64,000 nt of DNA from assembly GCF_033568475.1 (NCBI RefSeq), contig NC_133123.1, positions 54,877,522 to 54,941,521 of the forward strand, given 5' to 3'. This document shows positions 48,186 to 59,855 of the stretch, one piece after another (the stretch's first letter is position 1; the number at the start of each line of letters is the position of its first letter). The position numbers were made by a program, and so were the translations under genes. The notes beneath the pieces are model-generated. The model searched no databases. It saw only the letters and a program-made list of their open reading frames with translations, and was not told where the DNA came from. This stretch comes from Henckelia pumila. Taxonomy: Eukaryota > Streptophyta > Magnoliopsida > Lamiales > Gesneriaceae.

Positions 48186-48529
48186 TGATAAGAATTTTGG
48201 ATGTCATGAAAAGCAAACATGATTATAAAGAATCGCACCCTCAGTTCAATAACAAAAAGACTCAATAATGTTGTCCCAATCTTTTGAAACAAGTAAGTTT
48301 TCGGATATCCACCTCTAATTTACAATGAAAATAGCAACAGATAATCACGAGATAAAAAATTGATCTCAACGGAACCTTCAGAAAACTTGTTTCTGACAAT
48401 CCACGAAGAAGAACAATCGACAAACGCCACAACGTTTATAAAACTTTGATAAGTTTGATTTTTGGATAAACAAAGCAAAGCTTTGACATAATTCTAGAAA
48501 GAATTATCATTGATAAAAATCAATAATCA
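48186..48529 (-). repeat. 5' LTR of the CRM-like element (left arm of a large inverted repeat)
   Basis: On the minus strand it begins TGATTATTGATTTTTATC and ends GATTCTTATCA-like, with TG...CA ends, 344 bp. An inverted copy follows at 48549-48945. Confidence 0.82.
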
Positions 48530-48548
48530 ACAATACAATGAAGATTAT

Positions 48549-48945
48549 TGATTATTGATTTTTATCAATGATAATTCTTTCTAGAATTATGTCAAAGCTT
48601 TGCTTTGTTTATCCAAAAATCAAACTTATCAAAGTTTTATAAACTTTGTGGCGTTTGTCGATTGTTCTTCTTCGTGGATTATCAGAAACAAGTTTTCTGA
48701 AGGTTTCGTTGAGATCGATTGTTTATCTCGTGATTATCTGTTGCTAGTTTCATTGTAAATTAGAGGTGGATATCCAAAAACTGTGATTATCCGTTGCTAG
48801 TTTCATTGTAAATTAGAAGTGGATATCCGAAAACTTAATTGTTTCAAAAGATCGGGACAACATTATTGAGTCTTTTTGTTATTGAACTGAGGGTGCGATT
48901 CTTTATAATCGTGTTTGCTTTTCATGACATCCAAGATTCTTATCA
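48549..48945 (+). repeat. Second LTR of the same family, head to head with the first
   Basis: Plus-strand LTR of 397 bp, TGATTATTG to TTCTTATCA. It is longer than the left arm by 53 bp because of an internal tandem duplication. The next bases (CCGGCTACT) are not a primer site, and flanking 5-mers do not match, so it is neither a clear solo LTR nor an intact element end. Confidence 0.82.
48731..48836 (+). repeat. 53-bp tandem duplication inside the right-hand LTR
   Basis: Units begin TGATTATCTGTTGCTAG at 48731 and TGATTATCCGTTGCTAG at 48784. The left arm has one unit. Confidence 0.88.
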
Positions 48946-49444
48946 CCGGCTACTAAAATCCTACCTGCATTAACGGTGAATACATCCACGGAAAAGATTG
49001 AAGCTAAATAACACAAGTTCTACTTATACTCATTCTAAGTCATCAAATCCCAAATAAGATTCTACGCATGTTAATATAGTCAAGTTCTTCAAACATGCAA
49101 CATGCTTCAAAATGTTTACCCCGAACAAGAAATCTTAAAATCACATCCGCAGCTGGTGGAGGTGGCGGAGGTGGAGGTGGTGGCGGTGGAGGAGGCGGAG
49201 GAGGTGCATGGGGATCATGACGACGTGCCATCTACACGCAAGTTCGAATTCTCACATTCAAATTTCATGCCTTAAAAAAAATTCCTTTAAACTTAAACAT
49301 GCTCAAAATATTATAGGAACTAGTACTATCAAACTTAAACAGATAGAAATAATAAAAACTTAAATCTTACAGACTTTGAGGCCCCTTGAGTTTCGAAAAT
49401 CGGCAGTAGGCATAGCCCAACCAAGACCGTGCTCTGATACCAAC
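48946..49444 (-). mobile_element. Internal start of another minus-strand gypsy element
   Basis: A gag-like start, MARRHDPHAP followed by a run of about 17 prolines, reads leftward from 49231 and soon loses resemblance to gag. The initiator tRNA-Met primer site (GCTCTGATACCA on the plus strand) is at 49431-49442, two bases from the LTR. The stretch 48946-49042 shows nothing I recognise. Broken remnant. Confidence 0.65.
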
Positions 49445-49561
49445 TGAAACGACCCTAACCTCTAAACTTAATTAAATAATAAAGAAAAAACGGATTTATA
49501 AAAATTTTGCCATGACTTGTTTGAAAGTAAACAAAGCCACTCTGTCACACACATAAAATCT

Positions 49562-51404
49562 TGTTGGAGAACTCGGCGATCAGATCAATCAGGATTGATA
49601 CCCGGTGCAGCGGAAGTTTAAAATTTTTATATGGAACGATTCCATAATGGGTATCAACCTTACGATTAAATTATGTGTGTAAAAATTAAATAACGATTAT
49701 AAATTTTTACCTCCAATCTCGAAGCGAGATTATGGACACCAACAGATTGCTCTGCTCTTGTTGTATATCCCTGGAACTGATGGACGAACTGTTCTTCAAT
49801 CAGGTCCACGAACGGATATTTAATCCCTCTGATAGATTGCACTAGAAAATCTATCAGAAGTTTCTACGAAGAGATTAACGAATTTGATCCGTTAAACCAG
49901 AATGTAAATCAAAATTCACAGACTGGATTTTCCGAGCAGAGGGGAGAAAGGGGGCGGCCACTATTGAGAGAAAAATACTAGGGTTTTCGAAAATTGTGAC
50001 CTGTTGTGTGTGATTTCTGTACTGCAATAACTTATTTATAATGTAGGCCACTAACAGCTTAGGGCCCATTAGTCATAAGTTCAAGCCCGACAAGCAAAGC
50101 CCGCATGTTCAGAAATTAATATAAAATTCATCGTGACTCCGATTGATAAACCGATTTCACCAATGTGCACAGAAACCATTTCTGCACCTTTTAAAGTCAA
50201 GATAAATTTTTCTGAATCCGAATTCAGTGGTTTCCAAAAATGTCCATCCCTATGTCATTTTAGGAAATCTTACTCCTCTACTCATAATTAAGAAGTCCAA
50301 CTTCTTTGTTCATTAAATTTAACTCTTTAAATTTAACTATCTCAACGGGGATTAAAAATCCATTACTCTGTGTGACCCTCAATGGTTCAGGGATACAGCT
50401 AGCCGTGGGCTCACAACTCCTTGTGACTCGGAACAACAATTTCCGACTTGCCCATCGAATCATGGTAAGAGCGCCTAGCAACATCGCCCCATGATTCCCT
50501 AGGTATCACTGATAGTGCCTGCAAGAACCAATAGATTTTGGTTAGCGTACAGTACGGTCCCTTCATCCATATATCCCAATCGAATCAACAACCATTGGTA
50601 TATCGAGAGTCGTTCGAGATTCGATAACTATGCAATACATCTTGATGATCAAATAGTGACATCGCATGTGTTACTAAGAAACCATTTCTTAAAACACATC
50701 ATGTACTCTGGCCAGAGATTCGTCACACTAATATCTCCTCAGATCGCATAGGATATCCACGCTCGCAAGTATGTGGTGAATCCTTGACAACAAAGCATCG
50801 ACTCCTATATGTGTTGTAACTGTACCCAATCCTGACACCTGATGACCCCAATAGAGTCGGTAAACGAGTCAAAGCACAGTACTAGCATATAGAGTCTCAA
50901 TGATGTTTCAAGTAGTAAGGACTAATGGTGTACAACCAAAACCGCGGACTTTATCCACTCGATAAGTGATAACCACTTGGAAAGTCCGGATAGGGTAGTT
51001 CGATCATTCATCGTATGAATATCCATTTGCATTCTTCGAACATCTCTATGTTCCCTACCAATGAAACGTGGTACTCTGCATCGCAAATGCTAATCTCAAA
51101 CTCGAGCGATCCTTATCCTTATTATCGGACGGCTCAATCGCCTAGGAACAGTTTAGAATATACAGTGACTATAAGATGTGTTTCATGATAGACATCTCCA
51201 TGTTCTACCACATCTTACATACACTATAGTATATTCAAGGTCTTTATCAAAACAACAATAGTATATCACAATATAACAATATGAAGAAAGATAAAGTCAT
51301 TGCCATTAATAAAAGTGTAAATTATATTAAACAAAAGATTGTTTATACAAAGAGTCATCAAAGTCCTTAGCCACAAGTTGGCTCACTGGGCACCCACTCT
51401 TTCA
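49562..51404 (-). repeat. Copia solo LTR, minus orientation
   Basis: Reverse complement of the family LTR: TGTTGGAGAACTC at the left end, CACTCTTTCA at the right, 1,843 bp. Flanked by AATCT (49557-49561) and ATTCT (51405-51409), a duplication with one mismatch. There is no internal element sequence, so it is a solo LTR. It lies inside the gypsy LTR. Confidence 0.9.
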
Positions 51405-52103
51405 ATTCTAACATTAAGAAATAAACGTCTGATAAAAATACAAACTGAGATAATCATAAATTACGAAAGGAAAGGCAACCCCATATGGTTGCAATAATAG
51501 CGATAACAAATTTCAAGACTAATATTTAAGCACAGGGAAAACACATCCTGGCTAATACTGAAAGTACTCAAACTAAAATTCTTTATTTCAAACATAGTCT
51601 TATGCGGAACTAAAAAGCAGCAACGGTCATAGGGACTTGCACCACCGGCGACCTCAACCCCGAGGATACTACCCCTCGATCTCTAGATACTCCTCCTCAC
51701 CTGGCAATGAAACAAGCATAGCGAGTCTAATGACTCAGTAGGTATAAACAGTGTAATAACAAGGGTTTAAAAAATACCTGCAGTAATACTCAAAGTACTG
51801 TACATAATATACTTTGCAAATTAAACTGAAAATATGCATGATACAAGATAATGAGACAACCTGTAAACAATGAACTCACACCAACTCACGCTATGAGACT
51901 TTTGATCTTTCTTAACTTAACATGAAACTGAACTTGAAACTGAACATGAGACTTTCATAAACTTTCCTTGAACTGTACTTTCTTTTCTGAGAACTTAGAT
52001 CATTGATTGTGACGTTTCCTTTAATAATTTGACCGATCATGTCTGCAGTACACTATGCCGGCAAGGACATCGAGAATACTCCCGACGCCGCATTGCCCCT
52101 TTG

Positions 52104-52244
52104 TTGGTAAGGGAAATCAGGATTTCTCCCAACTCCTCCAAATCCCTCTATTGGTAAGGGAAATCAGGATTTCTCCCAACTCCTCCAAACCCCTCTGTTG
52201 GCAAGGGAAATCAGGATTACTCCCAACTCCTCCAAGCCCCTCTG
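52104..52244 (-). repeat. Three copies of a 47-bp minisatellite in the gypsy LTR
   Basis: Units start at 52104, 52151 and 52198 with TTGGTAAGGG, TTGGTAAGGG and TTGGCAAGGG, each followed by AAATCAGGATT and CTCCCAACTCCTCCAA. Confidence 0.92.
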
Positions 52245-54238
52245 TGTCACAAATCAATTCACTTTATTCAAAACTTCACTTTCTTTACTTGTGACTTTAA
52301 CTTTTCTTGAGATGCAAAAGAAGTGATACACTTTGCTTACTTTACTTGACTCGAAGATGAGAACTCAAGCACATGAATATGCAACTATAGGAAATGAAAC
52401 TCAACTAAAAAATGTGGGTATTAGGTGAGTGAGTGGCTTCCCCTAGGTGAATTACCCAAATTTAACTCCAATTCTTACAAACAAGGCATAACCCGAGCAA
52501 TCAAACCGAAAAACCCTTAACTCGATCTTACCTTAACCGAATTCGACCCCGCTCAAACCGACACTCCCCAAACACTACAATCTAAACATAGGACTAGATT
52601 GTGACTTCATTTGACAGCCCAAGCAATTCAAACATAAACCATTTCCGGACAGCCCCTTTTTCCTCTTAAAAATTCTGCACCAACGCCTTAAACTTAAATG
52701 ACCCTTAACCTATCTAAATCTTAACCGAAACAAGCCCATTTTATACCGATGCGACCACAACATCATATCCTTGACCTAGGACCATCCCAAGCCACGACCA
52801 GACTATATTTGATGCCTCCCCTGCCCCAAATTCAGTAACCCCTGACCAAAGAATCCATCACCCTACTTCACTTCTACTTTGAGGAATCAACTCCATGCCC
52901 TTTTTCCTTACCTCTACCTCCTTCCAAACCACCAAACACACCTATTGACATGTTTTAGGACTTAACACAAGCACCTAGGCAGCCCTCAACCTCACTTTAA
53001 CTCCACCATTCGAAAACACCAAGTTTATGCACCAATGCGTCTTAAATTCTTGAACAATCAATGAAGCCAATTGCCAAACAACAAAATGCACTACACATAC
53101 TTCAAACACAGCCCTAACACCATGAAATTTTCAAAATTTAGGCATGCACAACTTCTGAAAAATTCAAAAATGACAATGCACAAGAAAACCCTTCATATCT
53201 CAAGTCAAGTTTCATCATACAACTCTCAAACCTCCACACATATGCATATTTCAAATTTTTACATTAAACTTGGCTGAAAACTTGAGAAATTTGAACCCTA
53301 CATGTCATATAAACATAGGCATTTCGAAATTTAAAAAAAAAAGTTTAGCACAAAAACATAATAGCTAGCTTGAATGCCCAAGAAAAGTCTATACTTGCCT
53401 TGACTTCTACTACCAACAAACTCGAAAATAAGAGAGGTGAAGGGCTGAAACTTCTTGACCAACCAATAGAATAACCTCCCTAGATGACTTCCCAGCAACG
53501 ACGGCGGCGGCGACTGGAGATCAAGGGAAGGGGGCGGCCGAAGAGGAAAGGAAAAGAGAGAGGGGGGCGGCTACTTGAGAAATAAAAATGCTAGGGTTTG
53601 TGTTATGCTTTTGTTTAGGTTTAAAAGGTCTGTGTGAGGTGTACATGTGTGTGTAAGCATAGGTGCAAGTATATAAAAGTAGGTATGAGTATTGTTTTAA
53701 AAGTACAACTTTAAAGTACTACAACTTTTGCCTACTAAACTTACACTTATAAAATTACTAAGTTTAAAAACCCCAAATTAAAATATTATATTGGGTTTTA
53801 CTTATCCGGCTTTAAGAAAATTCAAACTTTTGAAAAAGTTAAAGAATAAGCCCAAGAATGCGATAAAATGATTTTTAATGCCCGGAAACTTCGAACTTTC
53901 AAACTCTCGTCTAATTTGCTCCTTCCTCCCTACTTCACTTTTTAAAATAAAATCTTTGAATTTACCGCCGAAATCCACCATCTTCAAACCCCGAAACCGG
54001 AAGTCACTGACTCAAGAATCTCAATAATTAATAACTTAAAATATTTGAGCAACTTAAACTTTAAAGAAAACTTAAACAATTAAATCCAAGAAATTAAAAA
54101 TCATAATTATTAAAAATGAATTTAGAAATGAAATTTAAATTATTAAATTCTAGATGCTACATTATGCATCATCATCTAAAAATACTAACATATATGCATG
54201 CATACACACAATTGTAAAATTATCGTGTCAAACTATTT

Positions 54239-56083
54239 TGAAAGAGTGGGTGCCCGGTGAGCCAACTTGTGGCTAAGGGCTTTGATGACTCTTTGTATAA
54301 ACAATCTTTTGTTTAATATTATTTACACTTTTATTAATGGCAATGACTTTATCTTTCTTCATATTGTTATATTGTGATATACTATTGTTGTTTTGATAAA
54401 GACCTTGAATATACTATAGTGTATGTAAGATGTGATAGAACATGGAGATGTCTATCATGAAACACATCTTATAGTCACTGTATATTCTAAACTGTTCCTA
54501 GTCGATTGAGTCGTCCGATAATAAAGATAAGTATCGCTCGAGTTTGAGACTAGCATTTGCGATGCGGAGTACCACGTTTCATTGGTAAGGAACATAGAGA
54601 TGTTCGAAGCATGCAAATGGATATTCATATGATGAATGATCGAACTACCCTATCCGGACTTTCCAAGTGGTTATCACTTATCGAGTGGATAAAGTCCGCG
54701 GTTTTGGTTGTACACCATTAGTCCTTACTACTTGAAACATCATTGAGACTCTATATGCTAGTACTGTGCTTTGACTCGTTTACCGACTCTATTGGGGTCA
54801 TCAGGTGTCGGGATTGGGTACAGTTACAACACATATAGGAGTCGATGCTTTGTTGTCAAGGATTCACCACATACTTGCGAGTGTGGATATCCTATGCGAT
54901 CTGAGGAGAATTAGTGTGACGAATCTCTGGCCAGAGTACATGATGTGGTTTAAGAAATGGTTTCTTAGTAGCACATGCGATGTCACTATTGGATCTTCAA
55001 GATGTATTGCATAGTTATCAAATCTCGAACGACTCTCGATATACCAATGGTTGTTGATTCGATCGGGATATATGGATGAAGGGACCGTACTGTACGCTAA
55101 CCAAAATCTATTGGTTCTTGTAGGCACTATCAGTGATACCTAGGGAATCATGGGGCGTTGTTGCTAGACTCTCTTACCATGATTCGATGGGCAAGTCGGA
55201 AATTGTTGTTCCGAGTCACAAGGAGTTGTGAGCCCACGGCTAGCTGTATCCTTGAACCATTGAGGGTCACACAGTGTAATGGATTTTTAATCCCCGTTGA
55301 GATAGTTAAATTTAAAGAGTTAAATTTAATGAACAAAGAAGTTGGACTTCTTAATTATGAGTAGAGGAGTAAGATTTCCTAAAATGACATAGGGATGGAC
55401 ATTTTTGGAAATCACTGAATTCGGATTCAGAAAAATTTATCTTGACTTTAAAAGGTGCAGAAATGGTTTCTGTGCACATTGGTGAAATCGGTTTATCAAT
55501 CGGAGTCACGATGAATTTTATATTAATTTCTGAACATGCGAGCTTTGCTTGTCGGGCTCGAACTTATGACTAATGGGCCCTAAGCTGTTAGTGGCCTGCA
55601 TTATAAATAAGTTATTGCAGTACAGAAATTACACACAACAGGTCACAAATTTTCGAAAACCTAGTGATTTTCTCTCAGTAGTGGCCGCCCCCCTTTCCCC
55701 TCTGCTCGGCAAAATCCAGTCTGTGAATTTTGAATTACAGTCTGGTTTAACGGATCAAATTCGTTAATCTCTTCGTAGAAACTTCTGATAGATTTTCTAG
55801 TGCAATCTATCAGAGGGATTAAATATCCGTTCGTGGACCTGATTGAAGAACAGTTCGTCCATCAGTTCCAGGGATATACAGCAAGAGCAGAGCAATCTGT
55901 TGGTGTCCAAAATCTCGATTCGAGATTGAAGGTAAAAATTTATAATTGTTATTTAATTTTTACACACACAATTTAATCGTAAAAGTTTTGATACCCAATA
56001 TGGAATCGTTCCATATAAAATTTTTAAACTTCCGCTGCACCGGGTATCAATTCTGATTGATCTCATCGCCGCGTTCTCCAACA
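54239..56083 (+). repeat. Copia solo LTR, plus orientation
   Basis: TGAAAGAGTGGG to TCTCCAACA, 1,845 bp, with a perfect 5-bp duplication TATTT at 54234-54238 and 56084-56088. No internal sequence. Close to the solo LTR at 49562-51404. Confidence 0.94.
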
Positions 56084-56490
56084 TATTTAACTAACAATGA
56101 ATCCAAATGTGAGCGACAATTGAATGAGGATACCTGATTTTTACTTCATTTAATTATTAACTAAATTCAAACTTTTTTTTTTTTTGAAACTATTGTGATA
56201 CATATATATATTATATAAAAATTCATATATATTAATTGTCTAATCTTGCACAAAAACGTTAAAAAATATAATAAAATCTAGTAAACTATTTTAATTTTGG
56301 TGGGACATAAACCACAGAATCCCCTACTGTGGTTCCCCCACAAGTCCACGGTAGAGGATCCATAACCAAAAAGATACTTGTTATTCTTTTTGACCAAAAG
56401 GAAAGAAATCGGGAGAAATATCTTGTTTTCTAGAAAATAGATGTATGTATATGGATAAGACAAATAATCATCCAAAATTAGTTCACCAAT
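56084..56490. other. Unassigned AT-rich stretch
   Basis: I see no gene or repeat apart from a T-run near 56174 and short TA-rich runs near 56205. It may be older host sequence between insertions. Confidence 0.5.
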
Positions 56491-57922
56491 TGATGAGCAA
56501 AAAAATTATATTATCCGTTTGGAGAGAATCTGGGTAATTTATCTGGGTAATTTATGGTGATCTAGATAGCCGAATTAATAATCGAACTGTTCCAAAGATC
56601 GAATTTCATGGGTTGTTACCTGCATCACAAAGCTAAGTGAGTAGCACCGGGGGTTGCGCGGCGAAGACACTCCGACACTCAAGTCAGTATTTGCCCAATA
56701 AAAGTTCTAGAGAACTAGAGCATGTTAGCATAAATTGTACCTTAAGAATGAGAGAACTTGAGCTATTTATAGATAGTCGGAAAATTTCATGGATTTGAGT
56801 CTCTTATGGGATTTTAGGAATTTATGGGCCTTAATAAAGTGTTCAAATAAATAACTAAATAATATGAGACCCAAATGGATTGAGTCACTGGGCTTGAGCC
56901 CGAAAAAAAGTCAAATTGGGTAATAACCCATCATAAGCTCCCCGCTCTCGGGCATGTCTCATGCTTCGGGATGACCGATAGTAGAAAATTTGGAGATACC
57001 TTTATGAATTAATTGTAGTAGGAATGTTGCAATTGAAATAGTAGGAAACAAAATCCTGTTGAATTAAAAATTATTGGATTTACAGTCCTGTCTGAATAAT
57101 GATCGTAGAATTGCAGTAGGATTGTGGTGTAATAGGATAGGAATCAAAGTCCTGCTAGAATAATAATTATAGAAACTCAGTAGAATTCTTGCTGGATTAC
57201 CATTATAAATTCAATATCGTAGTGTTTTCATCACAACTTACTAACTCAATATTGTTTCTGAATTTTTTATTGCAGTATTTTCTTGAGCACACCCCAAAAA
57301 ATAAAGGAGATACAATTAACTTTTTTCCTATGACAAGTATTAATTTCTTTCCCTTTATTTGTGTTTGACTTTTTGTACAATTTAGAAAGTTGCACTTTCT
57401 CTTTTTCCTTTAGCTGTTTGTGATGGAGTATGCATTCTCAATAATGCAGTGAACAAGTTCCCACAGACGGCGCCAAATTGATGTAGCAAAAAATTGATAT
57501 TACCCGATTGGAGAGAATCTGGGTCATTTCTGGAGATCTGTATAGCCGAATTAATAATCGAACTGTTCCAAAGACCGAACTTCGTGTGTTGTTACCTGCA
57601 TCACATAGCAAAGTGAGTGGCGCCGGGGGTTGCCCAGCGAAGACACTCCGACGCTCAAGTCAGTATTTGCCCAATAAAAGTTCTAGAGAACTAGAGCATG
57701 CATGTGACTATAGATTGTGTACCTTAAAAATGAGAGAACTTGAGCTATTTATAGATAGTAGGAAAGTTTCATGGGCTTGACCCTCTTATAGGCTTTTAGG
57801 AATTTATGGGTCTCGATAAAGTGTCCAAATAAATAACTAAATAATATGGGACCCAAATGGATTGAGTCACTGAGTTTGGGCTTGGGCCCGGGAGAAAGTC
57901 AAATTTGGTAATAACACATCAC
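56491..57922 (-). mobile_element. TRIM-like small LTR retrotransposon without coding capacity
   Basis: Two direct repeats, 56491-56933 and 57479-57922 (443 and 444 bp, TGATG to CATCA), flank only about 545 bp. A perfect duplication, CCAAT, is at 56486-56490 and 57923-57927. The minus-strand primer site TGGCGCCGTCTGTGGGA (57459-57475) stands next to the right LTR, so the element lies on the minus strand, and a purine tract (AGAGCGGGGAGCTT, minus strand) ends next to the left LTR. It has no gag or pol, as in TRIM elements, and would depend on proteins of a full-length relative. The LTRs differ at many sites, so it is old. Confidence 0.88.
57459..57475 (-). other. Primer binding site of the TRIM-like element
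   Basis: TGGCGCCGTCTGTGGGA on the minus strand, three bases from the 5' LTR; a primer-site type seen in several plant gypsy groups. Confidence 0.85.
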
Positions 57923-58430
57923 CAATTAATTGGCCAATTTCGAATCTATAAGGGCATGATTAGCTAGATGCTTGTATGAAATAGAGTTGGAATGAAATCA
58001 ATTTTCGAATGAAATAAGAATAAGAATGAAATGATAAGTCTATTTCATTCAAATGATTGGTACCAAAAAAATAAAACGAGAATAGAATAAATTATTTTTA
58101 ATTATGCAATAATTTCTTCATTAAAATTCAAAATAATAGCTACACAAAAATATTAATTATAGAGTAAAAAATATCATAATTTGCTAATTATGGACCATTT
58201 TGAATAACAATTAACGTCGTTTCATTGATTTTAATACCATGCACAAATACCTCACCATATATTTCAAAATTACATATACGGAATTAATGTTGTTGAATAC
58301 AAAATCTCTCACAATATAATGATTGTCAAATTAAATTAAATATATACAAATACGGCAAAATTTATTAGTAATATTAAAGTAAAGACTAGTTAAGACATAA
58401 CAAATCGTCATTACCAATAACAAATATATG
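57923..58430. other. AT-rich upstream region of the defensin-like gene
   Basis: No gene seen. The start (AGGGCATGATTAGCTAG near 57950) resembles one end of some plant MITEs, but I could not find a matching inverted end. Confidence 0.5.
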
Positions 58431-58443
58431 TGTATAATATAAC
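58431..58443 (+). promoter_or_regulatory. Possible TATA element of the defensin-like gene
   Basis: TGTATAATATAAC lies about 55-65 bp before the ATG, a reasonable distance for a short 5' UTR. The region is AT-rich, so chance is a real alternative. Confidence 0.4.
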
Positions 58444-58496
58444 AGCGTTCAAACCTATCCTTTTAATTAGTGCATCGAGCCTTTTTTGAAGAAAAC

Positions 58497-58914
58497 ATGT
58501 CAAATTTTAGGGTTTTGGGATTCTTCTTCCTTGTAGTATTCATCATGTCAGCAGGTTTGTGTATATAAAAAAAAAAAAAAACGTAGCAAATAAACTTTAA
58601 AAAGTAGATCAATCTTTTTAATTTATAACTTGAAAAGGGTGTCGACTTGCTCGCCCCTTGACGTCTTTCGATCAATATCTATGCTACATCAGGAGAAAAT
58701 TTCAGCCTAATATTTGTCGTTTGTTACGTATTCAGGTGGCATCGATGGAGCAAATTTGAATTGCTGCTATGACAACCACATCGGCCGGTGCAACCATGGA
58801 CAAGACGAGGCTTTGTGTGATTCTATGTGCCGACAGAGCTCGTGCGGAAAAGGAGGATTTTGCAAAGTTTTTAAGCATAAACCCCCAAACCACTATTGCC
58901 ATTGCTATTGTTAA
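58497..58914 (+). CDS. Defensin-like secreted cysteine-rich peptide, two exons
   Basis: Probable small secreted peptide of the plant defensin-like group. Exon 1 (58497-58554) encodes MSNFRVLGFFFLVVFIMSA, a typical signal peptide. A 181-bp intron (58555-58735) with GT...AG ends follows, and exon 2 (58736-58914) encodes the mature part, 78 residues in all. A single intron at the end of the signal peptide is the family's usual gene plan. The mature part has ten cysteines with CDSMC (C-x3-C), GGFC (G-x-C) and CHC (C-x-C), the spacing of the defensin fold, plus an adjacent CC pair near the start and a final CYC. Such proteins act outside the cell in defence or pollen-pistil signalling; which applies here cannot be told. 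No break is visible. The splice sites are inferred by eye. Confidence 0.82.
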
Positions 58915-59232
58915 TCAAAGTACGTTAGCTGATGTGTGTTGTTTGGCTTCATAATTTGGGTTTTAATATTATTTCTGCATGTATGCATGAAAAATAATAT
59001 AATTAATTACGATGTCGAATTAATTTAAAAAGTTTGTATATGATAAATATTCTAATTTGATTCGCTTATGGAATGTTAAAAATTTCATGTGATTAGATTT
59101 TAAATTTTAAACACAAAGTTTGATATTGGATAATTTATATGTTCAAAGCCGATGCAGATTAATTTTAAGATTGATTTGTTCGCTTGATGAAAAGATTGAA
59201 AAAGTCACGTCTTAAATGGAAGATTCAAATAT
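58915..59232. other. AT-rich downstream region
   Basis: Holds the presumed 3' UTR of the defensin-like gene. I see no other gene or repeat. Confidence 0.5.
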
Positions 59233-59240
59233 ATTGTATG

Positions 59241-59806
59241 CGGGGACGTAACCAGGATTTTGCAGTAGAAGGACTAATTTTACATGAAAAAAATATGAAT
59301 AAAACTCATAGGGTCAATATACATATTAGATTTATGTTAATATTTTTCAACTTGTTTATGATTTAAAAAAAAATTGAATATCAATCATGCTAGTAATGAC
59401 ACAAAATTTTAATATATCAATTTTCTTATAAATATTTTCTATATTCAAAAGTGAATGTATTTCAATAATTAAATTATATTTTCTAAAAAAAATTTGAAAA
59501 TTTGATGGGTTAATGAATCAAAAAAAATTATCTTTAAAATAAGTTGAATAATTATTTTATATTTTATAAAGTATAATTTTTTTAATGTGATAATGTACAT
59601 AATTATAGATTTACTTTGAATTTATGATGTTATTTTGTACTCAATAGCATATAATATTTAATATATTGAATGTTCCATTAAATGGTCTATATAAACACAA
59701 AATATAGAAGCCTAAATAACTTAAATAAAACTCATATATATCAATAAATTAAAAAATCCAATCAATTGCAAATAATAATTAATATATATAATTAACTCAA
59801 TAAATA

Positions 59807-59855
<49 letters not shown>

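Larger units (their letters stand above)
47575..48529 (-). mobile_element. CRM-like Ty3/gypsy fragment, part right of the Athila insertion (gag start, leader, 5' LTR)
   Basis: The beginning of gag reads leftward from an ATG at 47739 (MSLNKEGEDSSSQGF); the Athila-like element landed within gag. The leader fills 47740-48170. A primer site is at 48171-48183 and the 5' LTR at 48186-48529. Confidence 0.82.
49445..54161 (-). repeat. 5' LTR of a gypsy element, interrupted by a copia solo LTR
   Basis: On the minus strand it begins TGTAGCATCTAGAATTT (at 54161) and ends GGTTAGGGTCGTTTCA (at 49445), TG...CA, next to the primer site. Without the copia LTR it is about 2.9 kb. It carries a 47-bp minisatellite. 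No second LTR is in the window. Confidence 0.72.

Noticed and set aside
49043-49231. Extensin-like polyproline host protein
   Set aside because: The frame begins next to a retroelement primer site and resembles a proline-rich gag start, with no signal peptide.
57508-57780. Open frame of 90 codons in the right LTR of the TRIM-like element
   Set aside because: It lies inside the LTR, is not matched in the left LTR and has no domain.
57950-58080. MITE upstream of the defensin-like gene
   Set aside because: Only one end resembles a MITE; no matching inverted end or duplication was found.
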